From positions 682,416 through 746,415 of the forward strand of contig NZ_LMPU01000009.1 in NCBI RefSeq assembly GCF_001423945.1: a stretch of DNA of 64,000 nt. Reading direction: 5' to 3'. A program made the translations under genes and the position numbers. Shown one piece after another: positions 19,656 through 29,132 of the stretch. The first letter of the stretch is position 1, and each line of letters starts with the position of its first letter. The notes under the pieces were generated by a model. The model ran no database searches. It had not been told where the DNA came from and saw nothing but the letters and a program-made list of their open reading frames with translations. The stretch comes from Pedobacter sp. Leaf194. Its GTDB lineage: Bacteria; Bacteroidota; Bacteroidia; Sphingobacteriales; Sphingobacteriaceae.

Positions 19656-20498
19656 ATGAAAACTCTTTTAATTCCTGTAGACTTTTCGGTTCCCTCAACC
19701 CATGCGGTGGACTACGCAGCCGATTTGGCAAACGATAGGGGATTCAATAAAGTTATCCTCATTGCTAATTGTATTGCCTCTCCTCTATCAGATTATTGGT
19801 CAAACCAAGTTGATGTCTGGGATGCAAGGAGGGAAATGCGAAGAACACTATCAGACTTGAATACCCAATTATTAAATTTAAAGGCCCGTCTTGAAAAAAA
19901 ATTGCATCCCGATATCCAGATAGATACCAGGCTAAGACAATGTTTTAGTATTAGTTCTATCTGTAAGCTGGCGTCAAGCGAAACTGCGGACCTGATTTTG
20001 ATAGGAAGCAATAGTTCTCAGCTGGGTACCGAAAGCATCATTGGTCATCAGATCATTAACATATGCAAAAACCTAACGGTTCCCATAATGATTATACCAT
20101 CTGGAAGCAATTATCAGCCAATTACCCACGCAGTAGTAAGTTTTGACGAGCACTCCTCAACAGAAATATATTATCTGAACAGGCTAAAACACCTTCAGAA
20201 CAATAAAAATCCAACACCCTTTGAGCGTGAAAAGCCAGGCTATCATCCTGAAGATATCGTTCCCGAAAGCCATAACTATACGCTGTTAAATTCTATCCTG
20301 AGAAGCTTCAGGTATTATGTTTATGAACAAGGAACATACGATCAACCAATAGGACTGAGTAAATTTGCTGATTCATATTATTCACAGCTTATAATTGCAA
20401 TGCCGGGGAATAAAGGTTTTTTTTACAATCTAACGCACAAGGACATTTCGGAGAAACTTGTTATGGATGGGCATAAGCCTGTATTGGTTTTGCCCTGA
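19656..20498 (+). CDS. Tandem universal stress protein
   Basis: UspA-family protein of 280 residues with two alpha/beta domains. The first (1-147) begins MKTLLIPVDFSVPSTHAVDYAADLA and ends with DLILIGSNSS...TESIIGHQIINICKNLTVPIMIIPSG, similar to the usual GSxxxGxxxxxxGSxxxxxxxxxxxPVxVV pattern but without the full nucleotide-binding glycines. The second half is divergent and keeps only the closing SQLIIAMPGNKG...KPVLVLP. Tandem Usp proteins of this length are common in Bacteroidota. ATP binding is doubtful. It is monocistronic, followed by a hairpin terminator, and preceded by two copies of the ATTTCGTTA motif shared with other intergenic regions. Confidence 0.88.
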   Translation: MKTLLIPVDFSVPSTHAVDYAADLANDRGFNKVILIANCIASPLSDYWSNQVDVWDARREMRRTLSDLNTQLLNLKARLEKKLHPDIQIDTRLRQCFSISSICKLASSETADLILIGSNSSQLGTESIIGHQIINICKNLTVPIMIIPSGSNYQPITHAVVSFDEHSSTEIYYLNRLKHLQNNKNPTPFEREKPGYHPEDIVPESHNYTLLNSILRSFRYYVYEQGTYDQPIGLSKFADSYYSQLIIAMPGNKGFFYNLTHKDISEKLVMDGHKPVLVLP

Positions 20499-20575
20499 AC
20501 AAGCAAAAAAAAATTATTTTCAAATTAAGCTCAATATGTTGAGAAAATCTTTAATGTATTATTTGTAATAAATAC

Positions 20576-20603
20576 AAAGCTGGTTGCAAAATCAGCTTTT
20601 TTT
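20576..20603 (+). terminator. Terminator after universal stress gene
   Basis: Stem AAAGCTG (20576-20582) and CAGCTTT (20593-20599) with a 10-base loop, running into seven T. It is 78 bases after the stress-protein stop. Confidence 0.75.
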
Positions 20604-21005
20604 GGATAAAAAGTTCTTGCTTATTTTAATATCCCCTTTAGCTCAATAGGTTGTTTAATAATTTAAAAAAGAAATAGATCTATGTCTTAGAATTTTAATT
20701 ACAAATGCGCAATGTGGCATCAAGCGAAGTCTTATGAGTCAACGTATTGCGGACTTCTGAATACAATAGTTTATTGGATGAATACTTCCTCTGTGAAAAC
20801 CCAAATTTACATAAAATTAGGCCTTGAACAAGGACAACTTTATATTTCATATATTAAAAGAGAATAATATAAAAACAACAAAAAAGGCGCCTTTTCTCTC
20901 AAGTTGAATCCCTAATAAATCATCCTGTAAACATTTACGTAGTAAACCTTAAAATGTATTCCGAGAACACCTCATCATGAGAAATCCTATAATCAATGTA
21001 TAAAA

Positions 21006-21036
21006 AAATCCCCATTCAGGTACTGAAAGGGGATTT
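21006..21036 (-). terminator. Terminator of alpha/beta hydrolase gene
   Basis: Perfect stem AAATCCCC (21006-21013) with GGGGATTT (21029-21036). On the minus strand it is followed by a T-run (A-run from 21002). It lies 16 bases past the hydrolase stop. Confidence 0.85.
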
Positions 21037-21052
21037 AAAAAGATAACGAAGT

Positions 21053-21841
21053 TTATTTAGCAGTCTTTTTGGATGCGGTTACGATTACTGCAGAAACTTC
21101 TTCTGGATGTGTTATGAAGACAACATGACTTCCTTTTAATTTAGTGATTATACTATTTGATCTTTTGTACATATTCAATGTAATTTCTGGATTTATACTT
21201 TTATCATCACTTGATGATATTCCGTACGTTGGTTTAGATTTCCATGCTGCTTCGGTAACAGGGGTTCCAAAGGCCTCGCCAGGTATAAAGCCCTGAGAGG
21301 CGAACATAAAATCGGCTAGTTCTTTGCTTACGTCACCACAAAACCCAGCGTGAAATTTAGCTTTGTCATAATATACATTTCCTTTTTCATCAGGTGGGAG
21401 TAAACCGTTTTCAGGTTTTGAAGGCAAACTTGTTGCAAGTTTTACACTTGTCTCGCCAACTTCAGGTTGAAATGCGTTAACATAAACCAGTCCTACAACT
21501 TTCGGGTTTACCCCTGCCTGGGTGATCACCGTGCCACCCCAGGAATGACCAACCAAAATCACCGGTCCGTCCTGCTTATCGATGGCAAAGTTGGTTGCGG
21601 TAACATCATCCTTCAAAGAGGTACAAGGATTTTGGACAACTGTCACATTGTACCCTTTTTTGGTAAGTATCCTAAATACGCCTTGCCAGCCTGATCCATC
21701 AGCCAAAGCGCCGTGAACAATGACCACATTTTTGACAAAAGTCTCCTGCGCTATTCCATTAAAAGAGATACCTATAGCGATTAAGAAGGTTGCAAATACA
21801 ACCAATTGTTTTGACCAAAAGGCCGTTTTCTGTGTTTTCAT
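21053..21841 (-). CDS. Exported alpha/beta hydrolase
   Basis: Alpha/beta-hydrolase of 262 residues with an N-terminal signal peptide (about 1-32, ending GIAQ). The oxyanion strand is VVIVHGALADGSGW and the nucleophile elbow is VGHSWGG with Ser100. The likely acid and His are in the C-terminal part, with His in KGSHVVFITHPEEV. The pattern matches the group annotated as salicylate esterase/EstC-like alpha/beta hydrolases. The substrate is unknown. Cap-region residues around FCGDVSKELADFMFASQ are typical of this group. It is transcribed alone, with a -7-like element TATATTTG 47 bases before the start and a strong terminator behind it. Confidence 0.9.
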   Translation of the reverse strand: MKTQKTAFWSKQLVVFATFLIAIGISFNGIAQETFVKNVVIVHGALADGSGWQGVFRILTKKGYNVTVVQNPCTSLKDDVTATNFAIDKQDGPVILVGHSWGGTVITQAGVNPKVVGLVYVNAFQPEVGETSVKLATSLPSKPENGLLPPDEKGNVYYDKAKFHAGFCGDVSKELADFMFASQGFIPGEAFGTPVTEAAWKSKPTYGISSSDDKSINPEITLNMYKRSNSIITKLKGSHVVFITHPEEVSAVIVTASKKTAK

Positions 21842-22863
21842 AAAATTAAGCTTTAATGTTGGTTAACATGTTTTTATAACTTATAGACCAAATATAAGCC
21901 AACATACAAAAACCTGAAATTCAATTAATTAACAATCACACTAACAATGAATGGAGTTGATATTTCGCGAAATAATAGATAGTTGGTTACATATAGTGAA
22001 TTTAACAAGTATTGTTCAACCGGACATCCAGATGTTTGTTCTATATAAATATCGAATTATCTCTTTAGAAAAATAGGGCTTCTGGGTCAAAGACTTAAAA
22101 AGTATGCTTTCATGGAGTGTCGTTTAGGTAGGAGGTACTTCGAGTAAATTCCCGCGATTGATAAAAATATTATGGCCCAACAGAGTGTCGGAACCGTAAT
22201 CCTACCTGCTTGTATTCGATGGCATATAAAAATCTTCGATAATTGACCAGCGAGACTATAAGGCTTACGTCGGCCGCCTGATTATCTGAGGTTATTAGTT
22301 TTTGCTAAGAATCAAATTAGTAGAATAGAATCTTTTTCTTTAAACAGATTAATATTCCTGCATCCAAAACATGCGAATGTAGTTCTTGTTGACCAGGTAG
22401 ACCTTGAATGCATTTTTTATCTTTTCGGCCTATGTTCAATTTAGTCCTTTTCTGTACCTGAAAATTAGTTAGGAACCATCTTTTCCCAATACTGATTGGC
22501 TAAATAAAATCGTCCTAAGTCATTAGTCTCCAAATCATTTTTTTGGCAACCAATTTTCTTCAGCTATAAATTCATCCGGCTCATCACCACAAAGATTCTT
22601 TGACTTGTGTAAATGCAATTTGTTCCCACGATAATAATGAGCTTTTGAGAATATTGAGGTGCTCCGTCAAGGTAAACAGAAAAAACGGAGCCTCACGGCG
22701 TCCTCTCGCTAAGCTGTAAATTTAGTGATCTAACAGGAAACTGACCAATATGAATTCTGAACTATCTTCCCAGTAACTTTTAGATTGTTTTTGCAGAAGT
22801 AGATCCAAAATTTTTTCTTCTCCATCCAATGAAACTTATCGAAACCTTCGTTAATTTATTGCA
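21842..22863. other. Long gene-poor interval
   Basis: A kilobase without a supported gene. The 14-bp palindrome TATTTCGCGAAATA occupies 21961-21974, upstream of the hydrolase. A minus-strand coding-like stretch without a start codon lies near 22545-22680 but could be chance. Confidence 0.45.
21889..21896 (-). promoter_or_regulatory. Candidate -7 promoter element (TATATTTG)
   Basis: Exact match to the Bacteroidota -7 consensus TAnnTTTG on the minus strand, 47 bases before the hydrolase ATG. A TTG lies about 25 bases upstream, longer than the usual spacing, so the -33 box is doubtful. Confidence 0.45.
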
Positions 22864-25131
22864 CTAAAAATCTGACAGGCCAGTATCTGTTACTGATTCA
22901 ATTGTAAAAAGAACACGAATCTTGGTTCCTCCATCATTGATTATTGTAAAGTTCCCTTGAATGTCCTCACTTAATCCCGCCAAAAGTTTCAGTCCCAGCG
23001 AATTTGAGCTGGCGTTGATCTTTTCAGGTGCTATACCTACCCCATTGTCCTCTACACGCAGCTCAATCGTATTATCTGAGGTATGTATGGAAATATTGAT
23101 TATACCTGCGATATTATCCGGAAAGGCATATTTAATGGAATTAGTAACTGCTTCATTTATAATCAAAGATAATGGAACAGCATAAGATACGCCAAGGTTT
23201 ATTGGCTCTATATCCAGCTCAAATCGAATTCTGTTACCCGTTATTAGACTATCTCTGAGATAGGAAATAAATTCAGGAAGAAATTTGGACATATCGACTG
23301 TTTTTATGTCCTCCGACTGGTAAAGTTTCTGGTGAATGAGCGACATTGCGTAAATTCGGTGCTGGCTTTTTTCGATAGCATTAAGTGCGTCGTCCTTAAG
23401 ATAAATAGCCTGGGATTCAAGAAGGCATATTACGGTATGGAGGTTGTTTTTTACCCGATGGTGAACTTCTTTTAAAAGCCATTCTTTCTCTTTAACTAAA
23501 TGTTCCAGTTGGAAATTTTTATTGGAAATCAACTTATTAGTTTTTTTACGATGAGCGCTTTGTCGGAAAAGTAAACCTGCAATAACAAACAACAATCCAG
23601 TACCAGTAAAAGTTACGTTTCTTATGAGCTTGGACCGCTGAAGCTCTGCCTTTTCGATTGCGGAATTTTGATTTAAAATCTTGATTTTATCTTCTTTTTG
23701 CTTGGTTTCATATTTTATGTTCAAATCCTGAATATCCTTATGCCTTTTTACTGATATATAATCGTTATCAAGATCATTGTGTCGGCTTAGATGACTCATT
23801 GCCGACTTATAATTTCCTGCAGCCGAATCAGTCAAAAAAGCGATGTACTGAAGGTGAGATTCTGCTTTGACGGGAAGTTGCTGTTTCACTTTAAAAATGC
23901 GTTCCAGATATGGATTGGCTTTTGCAAATCTTTTAGTGTCGATGTAAAATTGGGCCATATCTTTATGGTCATACCAAAATGCCTGCTTATTTTTAACCAG
24001 TATGTCATATGCTCTAAGCAAAAAACTTTCTGCCAATTTGATATTGCCAAGATCCCAGTAGCAAAACCCGATCTCCTTATCATACCTCGCCCTTTCCGCT
24101 TGGTTCATTGCAGGAAATTCTTTGGATTTTTCCAGCATGAAGGCAAGTGCCTCGCGGGGTTTTTTCATTGATCTAAGCAGGCTCGACAAATCCGGAATAA
24201 TATTCTGCATTCTGTCCCCGAAACGTCCATTATAAATTTTGAACTGCGAGATTGTGAGCTTTGCGTATTCAACGGATTTTTCTCGGCGGCTCGTTACACG
24301 GTAAACACCCGCAACCGCTCCGTAGTAATCACCCAGGCCTGCCGAATCACCGCTTTTTTTTATGCTTACAAATGCCTCACGCAATAGTGGTATCTCTTTG
24401 TCATATAGTCCATGATATCGATAGTAAACATTAAGGGTCATGTACACATGGTGGACTGGCAGGTACTGGCCTGCTTTTAATTCTTTGATGATATTTAAGA
24501 ATTCTTCTTCGATTTTTGGCTTATTATCATAGATATGCGAATAGGCAATAATATTCCTTGCCAACAATTCACGCATTTTATCTTTTGCTTTTATAGCAGA
24601 ATCCCTGGCAGCCTCTGCAAATCGGAAGAGATCCTTGTAGTGGATATCTGTAATATCATCTGCTGCATAAAAACTTTTATAGCTAAGTGCGAGAAGCATG
24701 TCGATTTTAAGGGAGCCAGAAACAGTTGTTAGCATTGCTTCAGCTTCGCTGAACCTCCCTTCCTCACCCAATATTTCTGCAAGGCGTATCTGAGCCTTTC
24801 CAAAACCGCCAACATTTCCTTTTTTTTTACTGAGCTGGGAGGCACGAAGCGCATATTGTTTGGCTAAACCGAGTTCATCAACCCTCTGGAATGGTTTATT
24901 ATAGAATAGATTGCTCAGGTCTAATAATACCGATATTTGACTGGATTCGTTACTTGTTTTTTTGAGCTTTAGTAGCAGCGCTGTCTTGTATCTTAAAGGT
25001 ATCGGATCGGGCGCACCGTAATACTGCGCACGTGTAGAAAAGCTGAATAACAACAAAAAGTACACTGCAATATGGGCACCTCGATTAAGCATGTTGCTTT
25101 GATGACTGCTAATCTTATGCTTCCCGCTCAT
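22864..25131 (-). CDS. TPR-containing membrane histidine kinase (HisKA_2 type)
   Basis: A 755-residue paralogue of the kinase at 10332-12647. A signal-like hydrophobic segment (about 18-36) is followed by an all-helical periplasmic part with TPR-type repeats. A transmembrane helix (about 502-519, LIRNVTFTGTGLLFVIAGLL) and a coiled coil precede the H-box KEVHHRVKNNLH (His 557/558). The N-box is NEAVTNSIKYAF and the G-box EDNGVG. The two kinases share long identical blocks through the catalytic part, such as YAMSLIHQKLYQ. No regulator gene adjoins it, so its partner must lie elsewhere. It lies upstream (in coordinates) of the outer-membrane genes at 25.5-28.9 kb, with no evidence of co-transcription. 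Confidence 0.9.
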   Translation of the reverse strand: MSGKHKISSHQSNMLNRGAHIAVYFLLLFSFSTRAQYYGAPDPIPLRYKTALLLKLKKTSNESSQISVLLDLSNLFYNKPFQRVDELGLAKQYALRASQLSKKKGNVGGFGKAQIRLAEILGEEGRFSEAEAMLTTVSGSLKIDMLLALSYKSFYAADDITDIHYKDLFRFAEAARDSAIKAKDKMRELLARNIIAYSHIYDNKPKIEEEFLNIIKELKAGQYLPVHHVYMTLNVYYRYHGLYDKEIPLLREAFVSIKKSGDSAGLGDYYGAVAGVYRVTSRREKSVEYAKLTISQFKIYNGRFGDRMQNIIPDLSSLLRSMKKPREALAFMLEKSKEFPAMNQAERARYDKEIGFCYWDLGNIKLAESFLLRAYDILVKNKQAFWYDHKDMAQFYIDTKRFAKANPYLERIFKVKQQLPVKAESHLQYIAFLTDSAAGNYKSAMSHLSRHNDLDNDYISVKRHKDIQDLNIKYETKQKEDKIKILNQNSAIEKAELQRSKLIRNVTFTGTGLLFVIAGLLFRQSAHRKKTNKLISNKNFQLEHLVKEKEWLLKEVHHRVKNNLHTVICLLESQAIYLKDDALNAIEKSQHRIYAMSLIHQKLYQSEDIKTVDMSKFLPEFISYLRDSLITGNRIRFELDIEPINLGVSYAVPLSLIINEAVTNSIKYAFPDNIAGIINISIHTSDNTIELRVEDNGVGIAPEKINASSNSLGLKLLAGLSEDIQGNFTIINDGGTKIRVLFTIESVTDTGLSDF

Positions 25132-25502
25132 ATTGGGTATTTTAGGTTGTGAGTTTGCAATTTATATTTCTCAGCACATGTTCCCTGCTCATAAAGCGGT
25201 AATAGTAAAAGTCGGCTACGGGATAAATATCTCTGATGACCGAAGCGGTAAGCAGTAAACATCAAGTGGACGCGCAAATCTAGTATAACCAGGTCTCGTA
25301 CATGATCTCTTAGACATCGATCATGATAACAAAAAAGCATCTGTTTATCTTAATCTAAAATAAACCAAATTTATTTACTTAGCAAGTAAAAACTAGGGAG
25401 CGTTTTTTATAAAAAGTAGTTTCCCCTAAATGCGATATTGACTATTAGGCAACTCAACTAAGCATTCCGTGACATTCAGTATTTGCCCATAATTGCGCTT
25501 TA
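25132..25502. other. Intergenic region
   Basis: No supported gene; a 70-codon minus-strand frame (25128-25340) has no recognisable features and overlaps the kinase start. No clear promoter or terminator. Confidence 0.4.
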
Positions 25503-28052
25503 TCAATATTTCAGCACAAAGGTAAAATAGGGATACCATCCTTCTTTTGAATAGCTGGCTGCGATTTTAACCAAAGAAAGGGAGGCAGGCGCGAAATATA
25601 AACCGCCACCAACACCATGATGAAAAACAGATGACTGTTCGCCTCGCTTCCACACTCTTCCCACATCGTATAAGCCGAGGACACCTATCTGCCCTGGAAG
25701 GACATAATTAACTAGGGAGCCCAATTTCCAACGGAGCTCCAAGTTATTAAACAGGCTTTGCTCTCCTGCAAACCGATATTGTCTATACCCCACCAGATTT
25801 CGCTGTCCTCCAAGGCACTGGGCCTGAAAGAATGCAGGTTTTCCAGCAGTCAGTCCTCCTCCAACCCGTTCGGCAATAACAACTGTTGCAGCAGCATCTA
25901 GTTTCAGATGGTAGGCAACACTTGCATTTAGTTGTCCATAATCGTTTGAATTTTGGTTAAAGCCCGCATTGGCGGTCAGCTTTAAGTCCAGTAAAATTCC
26001 ACGAGAAGGCAGTATATCATTGTCTCTGGAATCAAGACTGTACTTTAATGTTACGCCTGCATATATTTTTTCCTGAGCGACATTCGCGCTGTCCGATGAA
26101 TGTAGATTTTCGGGGATGCTAATAAACCTACCTTCATTTGGTCCAGGTCTAAAGTTATAATACTGGAAGGAAGGACCTACGCTGAAACTGGATTTTTTTG
26201 ATCTCCATCGCAAGGCGGTGTTTAGCTCGTACAAGTTAAATCGAACCCGGTAAAAAACTATATTATCCTTTGATTCATCAAAATTAGTTTGATTCCCTAG
26301 TCCGAAAAAGTTCTGCGTATTGCTAGGAGCGAAAATAGATGCATGAACAGTTAGATCGGCGCCTGAAATGACTTTTATCCATTCCCCTGAATAATAAAGT
26401 TTGAGTGCGGATGAACGAAAAGAATTTAAAAATGAAAAGGACTGCGAATTTCCATATGGGGTTTTCCGAAATCCGGGGTTGATTATTTTAAGTCCAATAC
26501 CGACTGCGATACCGTCATCATCATTATATTCGAAGGCAGGAAATAATAGATGTCTTCTGTATACATCCTTGGCTCTATAGGCTAAATTGGAAGAGTCATC
26601 GGAGCGGTAAACGCTCAGATTATTTTTTGAGTTAACCTGCGAAACGTAGCCATTTTTAGGTATGTAAAGCTTCACCTGGCTTTTTAGCGTATCAATGCTA
26701 TATTTCTTTTCTTCTTGCCCTCCTACAACTCTTATTTTAATGGAGGAGGTAGAATTGTTTATTGATAAAAGGTCTTTTCCCTCGTGCATGAAAACCCTGA
26801 TTTCCCTGGTAATATCAGGATCAAACACTCGTAAAAAAGTAGGACTTTTGGTCTGTCCGATATGGTGCACAGTAACGGATAGCCTTCCATCAGGCAAACC
26901 ATCTATCGAGATCCGTTCGGATTTATCACTTAGTTCGACATCGACAATCCTATTAAAAAAATGGTAATATTCTCTCATCAATTCCGGCATAGCAGTGCGG
27001 CGTTTCCGAAGTTGGTCGAGAAGTTGCCCATGTCTGGCCGTGTATCCCGGTTCTGGCAGCTGTTTTAAAGCAGATTCTAAAACTTGATCTGTCATAGCTG
27101 CGCAAAAGTCATCAACAGTCGCATTCCAGCTTTCTTGAGAAATTGCGGAAAACCACTTTGCATTTATTTCTCTGCCTTCCCATAAATACCAATTAATGTT
27201 TTTTATGTTTCTTTCGTAGCCCTGCATCATGGGAAGGAACCATGATCTTTGGGCATACCTCTGTATTTTCCCGTCTGAACGGAAAAACACCTGATCTCTG
27301 TCCCGAGGGATTGGCACATAAGTCATTGTTTTTCCTGATTGGACAAGCCTCCATCTCCATTGGTCATCATGCCGGTCCCAGTCTCCTATCAGAATGTCGA
27401 GACACTTAAGCTTTAAATAAAGTTCGCTGTCATAGCTGATGTGGTTATCCTCGCGGAGCTTTCGCATCATTTTAGCTGTATTATCACTTGAACCAAGCGG
27501 CTCTCTTTTTTCTAGCAAGCAAACAGTTCCCGCAAATTCATTCTCAAATTCACCAAGCCCTTGATCTTTGGCTACCCAGCCGATAACTGGCAGGCTATGG
27601 GGTGCAAGTATTGCTTCAGCCAGGTGGGGCACAATGAGCGCCGAAAATGGGTGCTGTGCGGACATATTGTCCTTTATTATTTTTTTTAAAAAAGTTTCTC
27701 TTAAGTTTGGCGGCAGTAGTACTTCAGGATACTTTTCAACACTCCTCAATGTCCATTCATTTCCCTGGGCATCTTTTAACCTGAGTGACCGGGTCTGGTT
27801 TCCGCCTCCTCGCTGAATTACTTTAAGACCTCCTGATATTTCTCCAATCTTAAGCACAGGCAAGCGTGTTTCAGCAGCATATTCTTTTCTGTAATTTTCT
27901 CCGAAAATTTTTCGATGGAGCTTGCCTACACTGTCATAAGCTGGCTTTACCTTAACAGTTACACTATCTCTGTAAAGTGTTGACTGGGCAAAAATTGGTT
28001 GTATAATTCCAAAATGAATCAACACCGATAAATAAAATGAAGATTTTTTCAT
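25503..28052 (-). CDS. Kinase-like periplasmic domain fused to Omp85 barrel
   Basis: An 849-residue outer-membrane protein from the ATG at 28052, the only start giving a proper signal peptide (1-23, ending FAQ). The C-terminal 350 residues are a BamA/TamA-type surface-antigen barrel: SLDSRDNDILPSRGILLDL, LGGQRNLVGYRQYRFAGEQSLF with the conserved RGY/RGF-like turn, and a terminal F-V-L-K-Y strand. Residues about 65-370 look like an atypical kinase fold of the FAM20/HipA kind: Gly-rich turn (82-84), basic strand TLRSVEK, linker EFAGTVCLLEKRE, catalytic-loop-like IGDWDRHDDQ (223-231) and a second acidic site PRDRDQ (Asp 251/253). No POTRA repeats are obvious. The barrel is firm; the kinase-like reading is inference from motif order. 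Confidence 0.8.
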   Translation of the reverse strand: MKKSSFYLSVLIHFGIIQPIFAQSTLYRDSVTVKVKPAYDSVGKLHRKIFGENYRKEYAAETRLPVLKIGEISGGLKVIQRGGGNQTRSLRLKDAQGNEWTLRSVEKYPEVLLPPNLRETFLKKIIKDNMSAQHPFSALIVPHLAEAILAPHSLPVIGWVAKDQGLGEFENEFAGTVCLLEKREPLGSSDNTAKMMRKLREDNHISYDSELYLKLKCLDILIGDWDRHDDQWRWRLVQSGKTMTYVPIPRDRDQVFFRSDGKIQRYAQRSWFLPMMQGYERNIKNINWYLWEGREINAKWFSAISQESWNATVDDFCAAMTDQVLESALKQLPEPGYTARHGQLLDQLRKRRTAMPELMREYYHFFNRIVDVELSDKSERISIDGLPDGRLSVTVHHIGQTKSPTFLRVFDPDITREIRVFMHEGKDLLSINNSTSSIKIRVVGGQEEKKYSIDTLKSQVKLYIPKNGYVSQVNSKNNLSVYRSDDSSNLAYRAKDVYRRHLLFPAFEYNDDDGIAVGIGLKIINPGFRKTPYGNSQSFSFLNSFRSSALKLYYSGEWIKVISGADLTVHASIFAPSNTQNFFGLGNQTNFDESKDNIVFYRVRFNLYELNTALRWRSKKSSFSVGPSFQYYNFRPGPNEGRFISIPENLHSSDSANVAQEKIYAGVTLKYSLDSRDNDILPSRGILLDLKLTANAGFNQNSNDYGQLNASVAYHLKLDAAATVVIAERVGGGLTAGKPAFFQAQCLGGQRNLVGYRQYRFAGEQSLFNNLELRWKLGSLVNYVLPGQIGVLGLYDVGRVWKRGEQSSVFHHGVGGGLYFAPASLSLVKIAASYSKEGWYPYFTFVLKY

Positions 28053-28367
28053 GATTTGGTTTATCTGTTTAAGCCTCTTTAGTCGAAAGCGGCAATTCAC
28101 ACATTAACAAAACCCAAACCAAGTAATAAAACATTGATAAACTGCGTTTTATAAAAAAAAATAATTTATACGATAACGATATTTCGTATAGAATCCATTT
28201 TCTACTCTAAATATCGTTAGACATGTTAGCAAGCTGATTCACCATAATTAAGTGATCCAGGTTAGCATAACTTTCAGTGATTGTCTCTGGTAAGATCCTA
28301 TTTTATTTTAGCGTACAAAAAAGGCTGCCCAAGTGTGGACAGCCCAAATAGAGACAGACAAAAGATA
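28053..28367. other. Intergenic region
   Basis: No gene. Carries the terminator of the small barrel gene (28317-28345). Sequences ATATTTCGTATA near 28190 and AAATATCGTTAG near 28205 resemble the recurring ATTTCGTTA motif. No TAnnTTTG box recognised. Confidence 0.45.
28323..28344 (-). terminator. Terminator of the small barrel gene
   Basis: Stem GGCTGCCC (28323-28330) with GGACAGCC (28337-28344), one mismatch, six-base loop. The minus-strand product ends in six T (A-run 28317-28322). It is 24 bases past the barrel gene stop. Confidence 0.8.
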
Positions 28368-28925
28368 TTATTGTCCAATTGGAAATGCATAAGCTACTCT
28401 TAGTGCTAGAACATTGTTGCTTGAACCATTTTCAGAGAATTTACTGTTACCCTCAAATCTGACTCCGGTATCCAGATAACTCTTGCCCCCTAAGGGTATT
28501 AAATATCCCACTTGCGGTGCATAGACAAATGAAGCCGATTTTTCATTGTCTCTGTCGAGAAGAAATGATACCCCTGCCTCCCCTTGTACATAAAAATTTG
28601 AAACAGCGAAGTATTTCAATCCTGCTTTCACTGGGATCAAATGCACATCGTCAACAAAAGCAGACAGAGATTTATCAGCAAAAACATTATTGTAGCCAGC
28701 ATTTATGGTAACATAAAGTTGATTTCCCGCAATTGGAATATCCGCCTGAACGGAGCCGCCCAGACTCCATTTGTAAGTGTCTGAAAAAGTTCCAATTGGC
28801 AGTCCGACATCTGCGCCTACAGAATAACGAACTCCACCTTCTCTTGGCGTCTGGGCAAAGGAACGCGAAGCGATTAAAATAAAAATAATGGTTAGGGATA
28901 AGAAGTTTGTGATATAATTTTTCAT
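28368..28925 (-). CDS. Small outer-membrane beta-barrel protein
   Basis: A 185-residue protein with signal peptide (1-24, SFAQ) and alternating amphipathic strands typical of an eight-stranded OmpA/OprF- or opacity-type barrel: YSVGADVGLPIGTFSD, GGSVQADIPIAG, YNNVFADKS, LIPVKAGLKYFAVSNFYVQGEAGVSF and closing LALRVAYAFPIGQ. Bacteroidota genomes carry many such porin-like proteins of unknown role. The gene lies 315 bases upstream of the kinase-like/Omp85 gene on the same strand, but a terminator separates them, so they are probably independent transcripts. Confidence 0.85.
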   Translation of the reverse strand: MKNYITNFLSLTIIFILIASRSFAQTPREGGVRYSVGADVGLPIGTFSDTYKWSLGGSVQADIPIAGNQLYVTINAGYNNVFADKSLSAFVDDVHLIPVKAGLKYFAVSNFYVQGEAGVSFLLDRDNEKSASFVYAPQVGYLIPLGGKSYLDTGVRFEGNSKFSENGSSNNVLALRVAYAFPIGQ

Positions 28926-29132
28926 AATTTAAGAGATTAAGTAAAATTTTAAGATCAATTGTTCGGTCTATTTTTCAGCCTGATCTCTGGGCAGATAATT
29001 TCTTGTGGGTTAATCCGATTTATAAGATTTAAAGAACTTCTGAAAATGTAGAGTAAAGACCATATCTTTTCCTTGATGGCATATTGAGAAAATAAAGGTT
29101 CTAGCGAACATTAACTGTGAAAACACGCTTTG

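Larger units (their letters stand above)
20499..21052. other. Intergenic region, convergent side
   Basis: No gene. Contains terminators for both flanking genes and a 14-bp perfect palindrome AAAAGGCGCCTTTT at 20882-20895 of unknown role. Confidence 0.5.

Noticed and set aside
20882..20895. Palindrome AAAAGGCGCCTTTT as a terminator
   Set aside because: The stem leaves no room for a loop, so it is not a terminator; an operator role is possible but unsupported.
22545..22680. Minus-strand coding-like stretch (YRGNKLHLHKSKN...EENWLPKK)
   Set aside because: No start codon and no family; length is compatible with chance.
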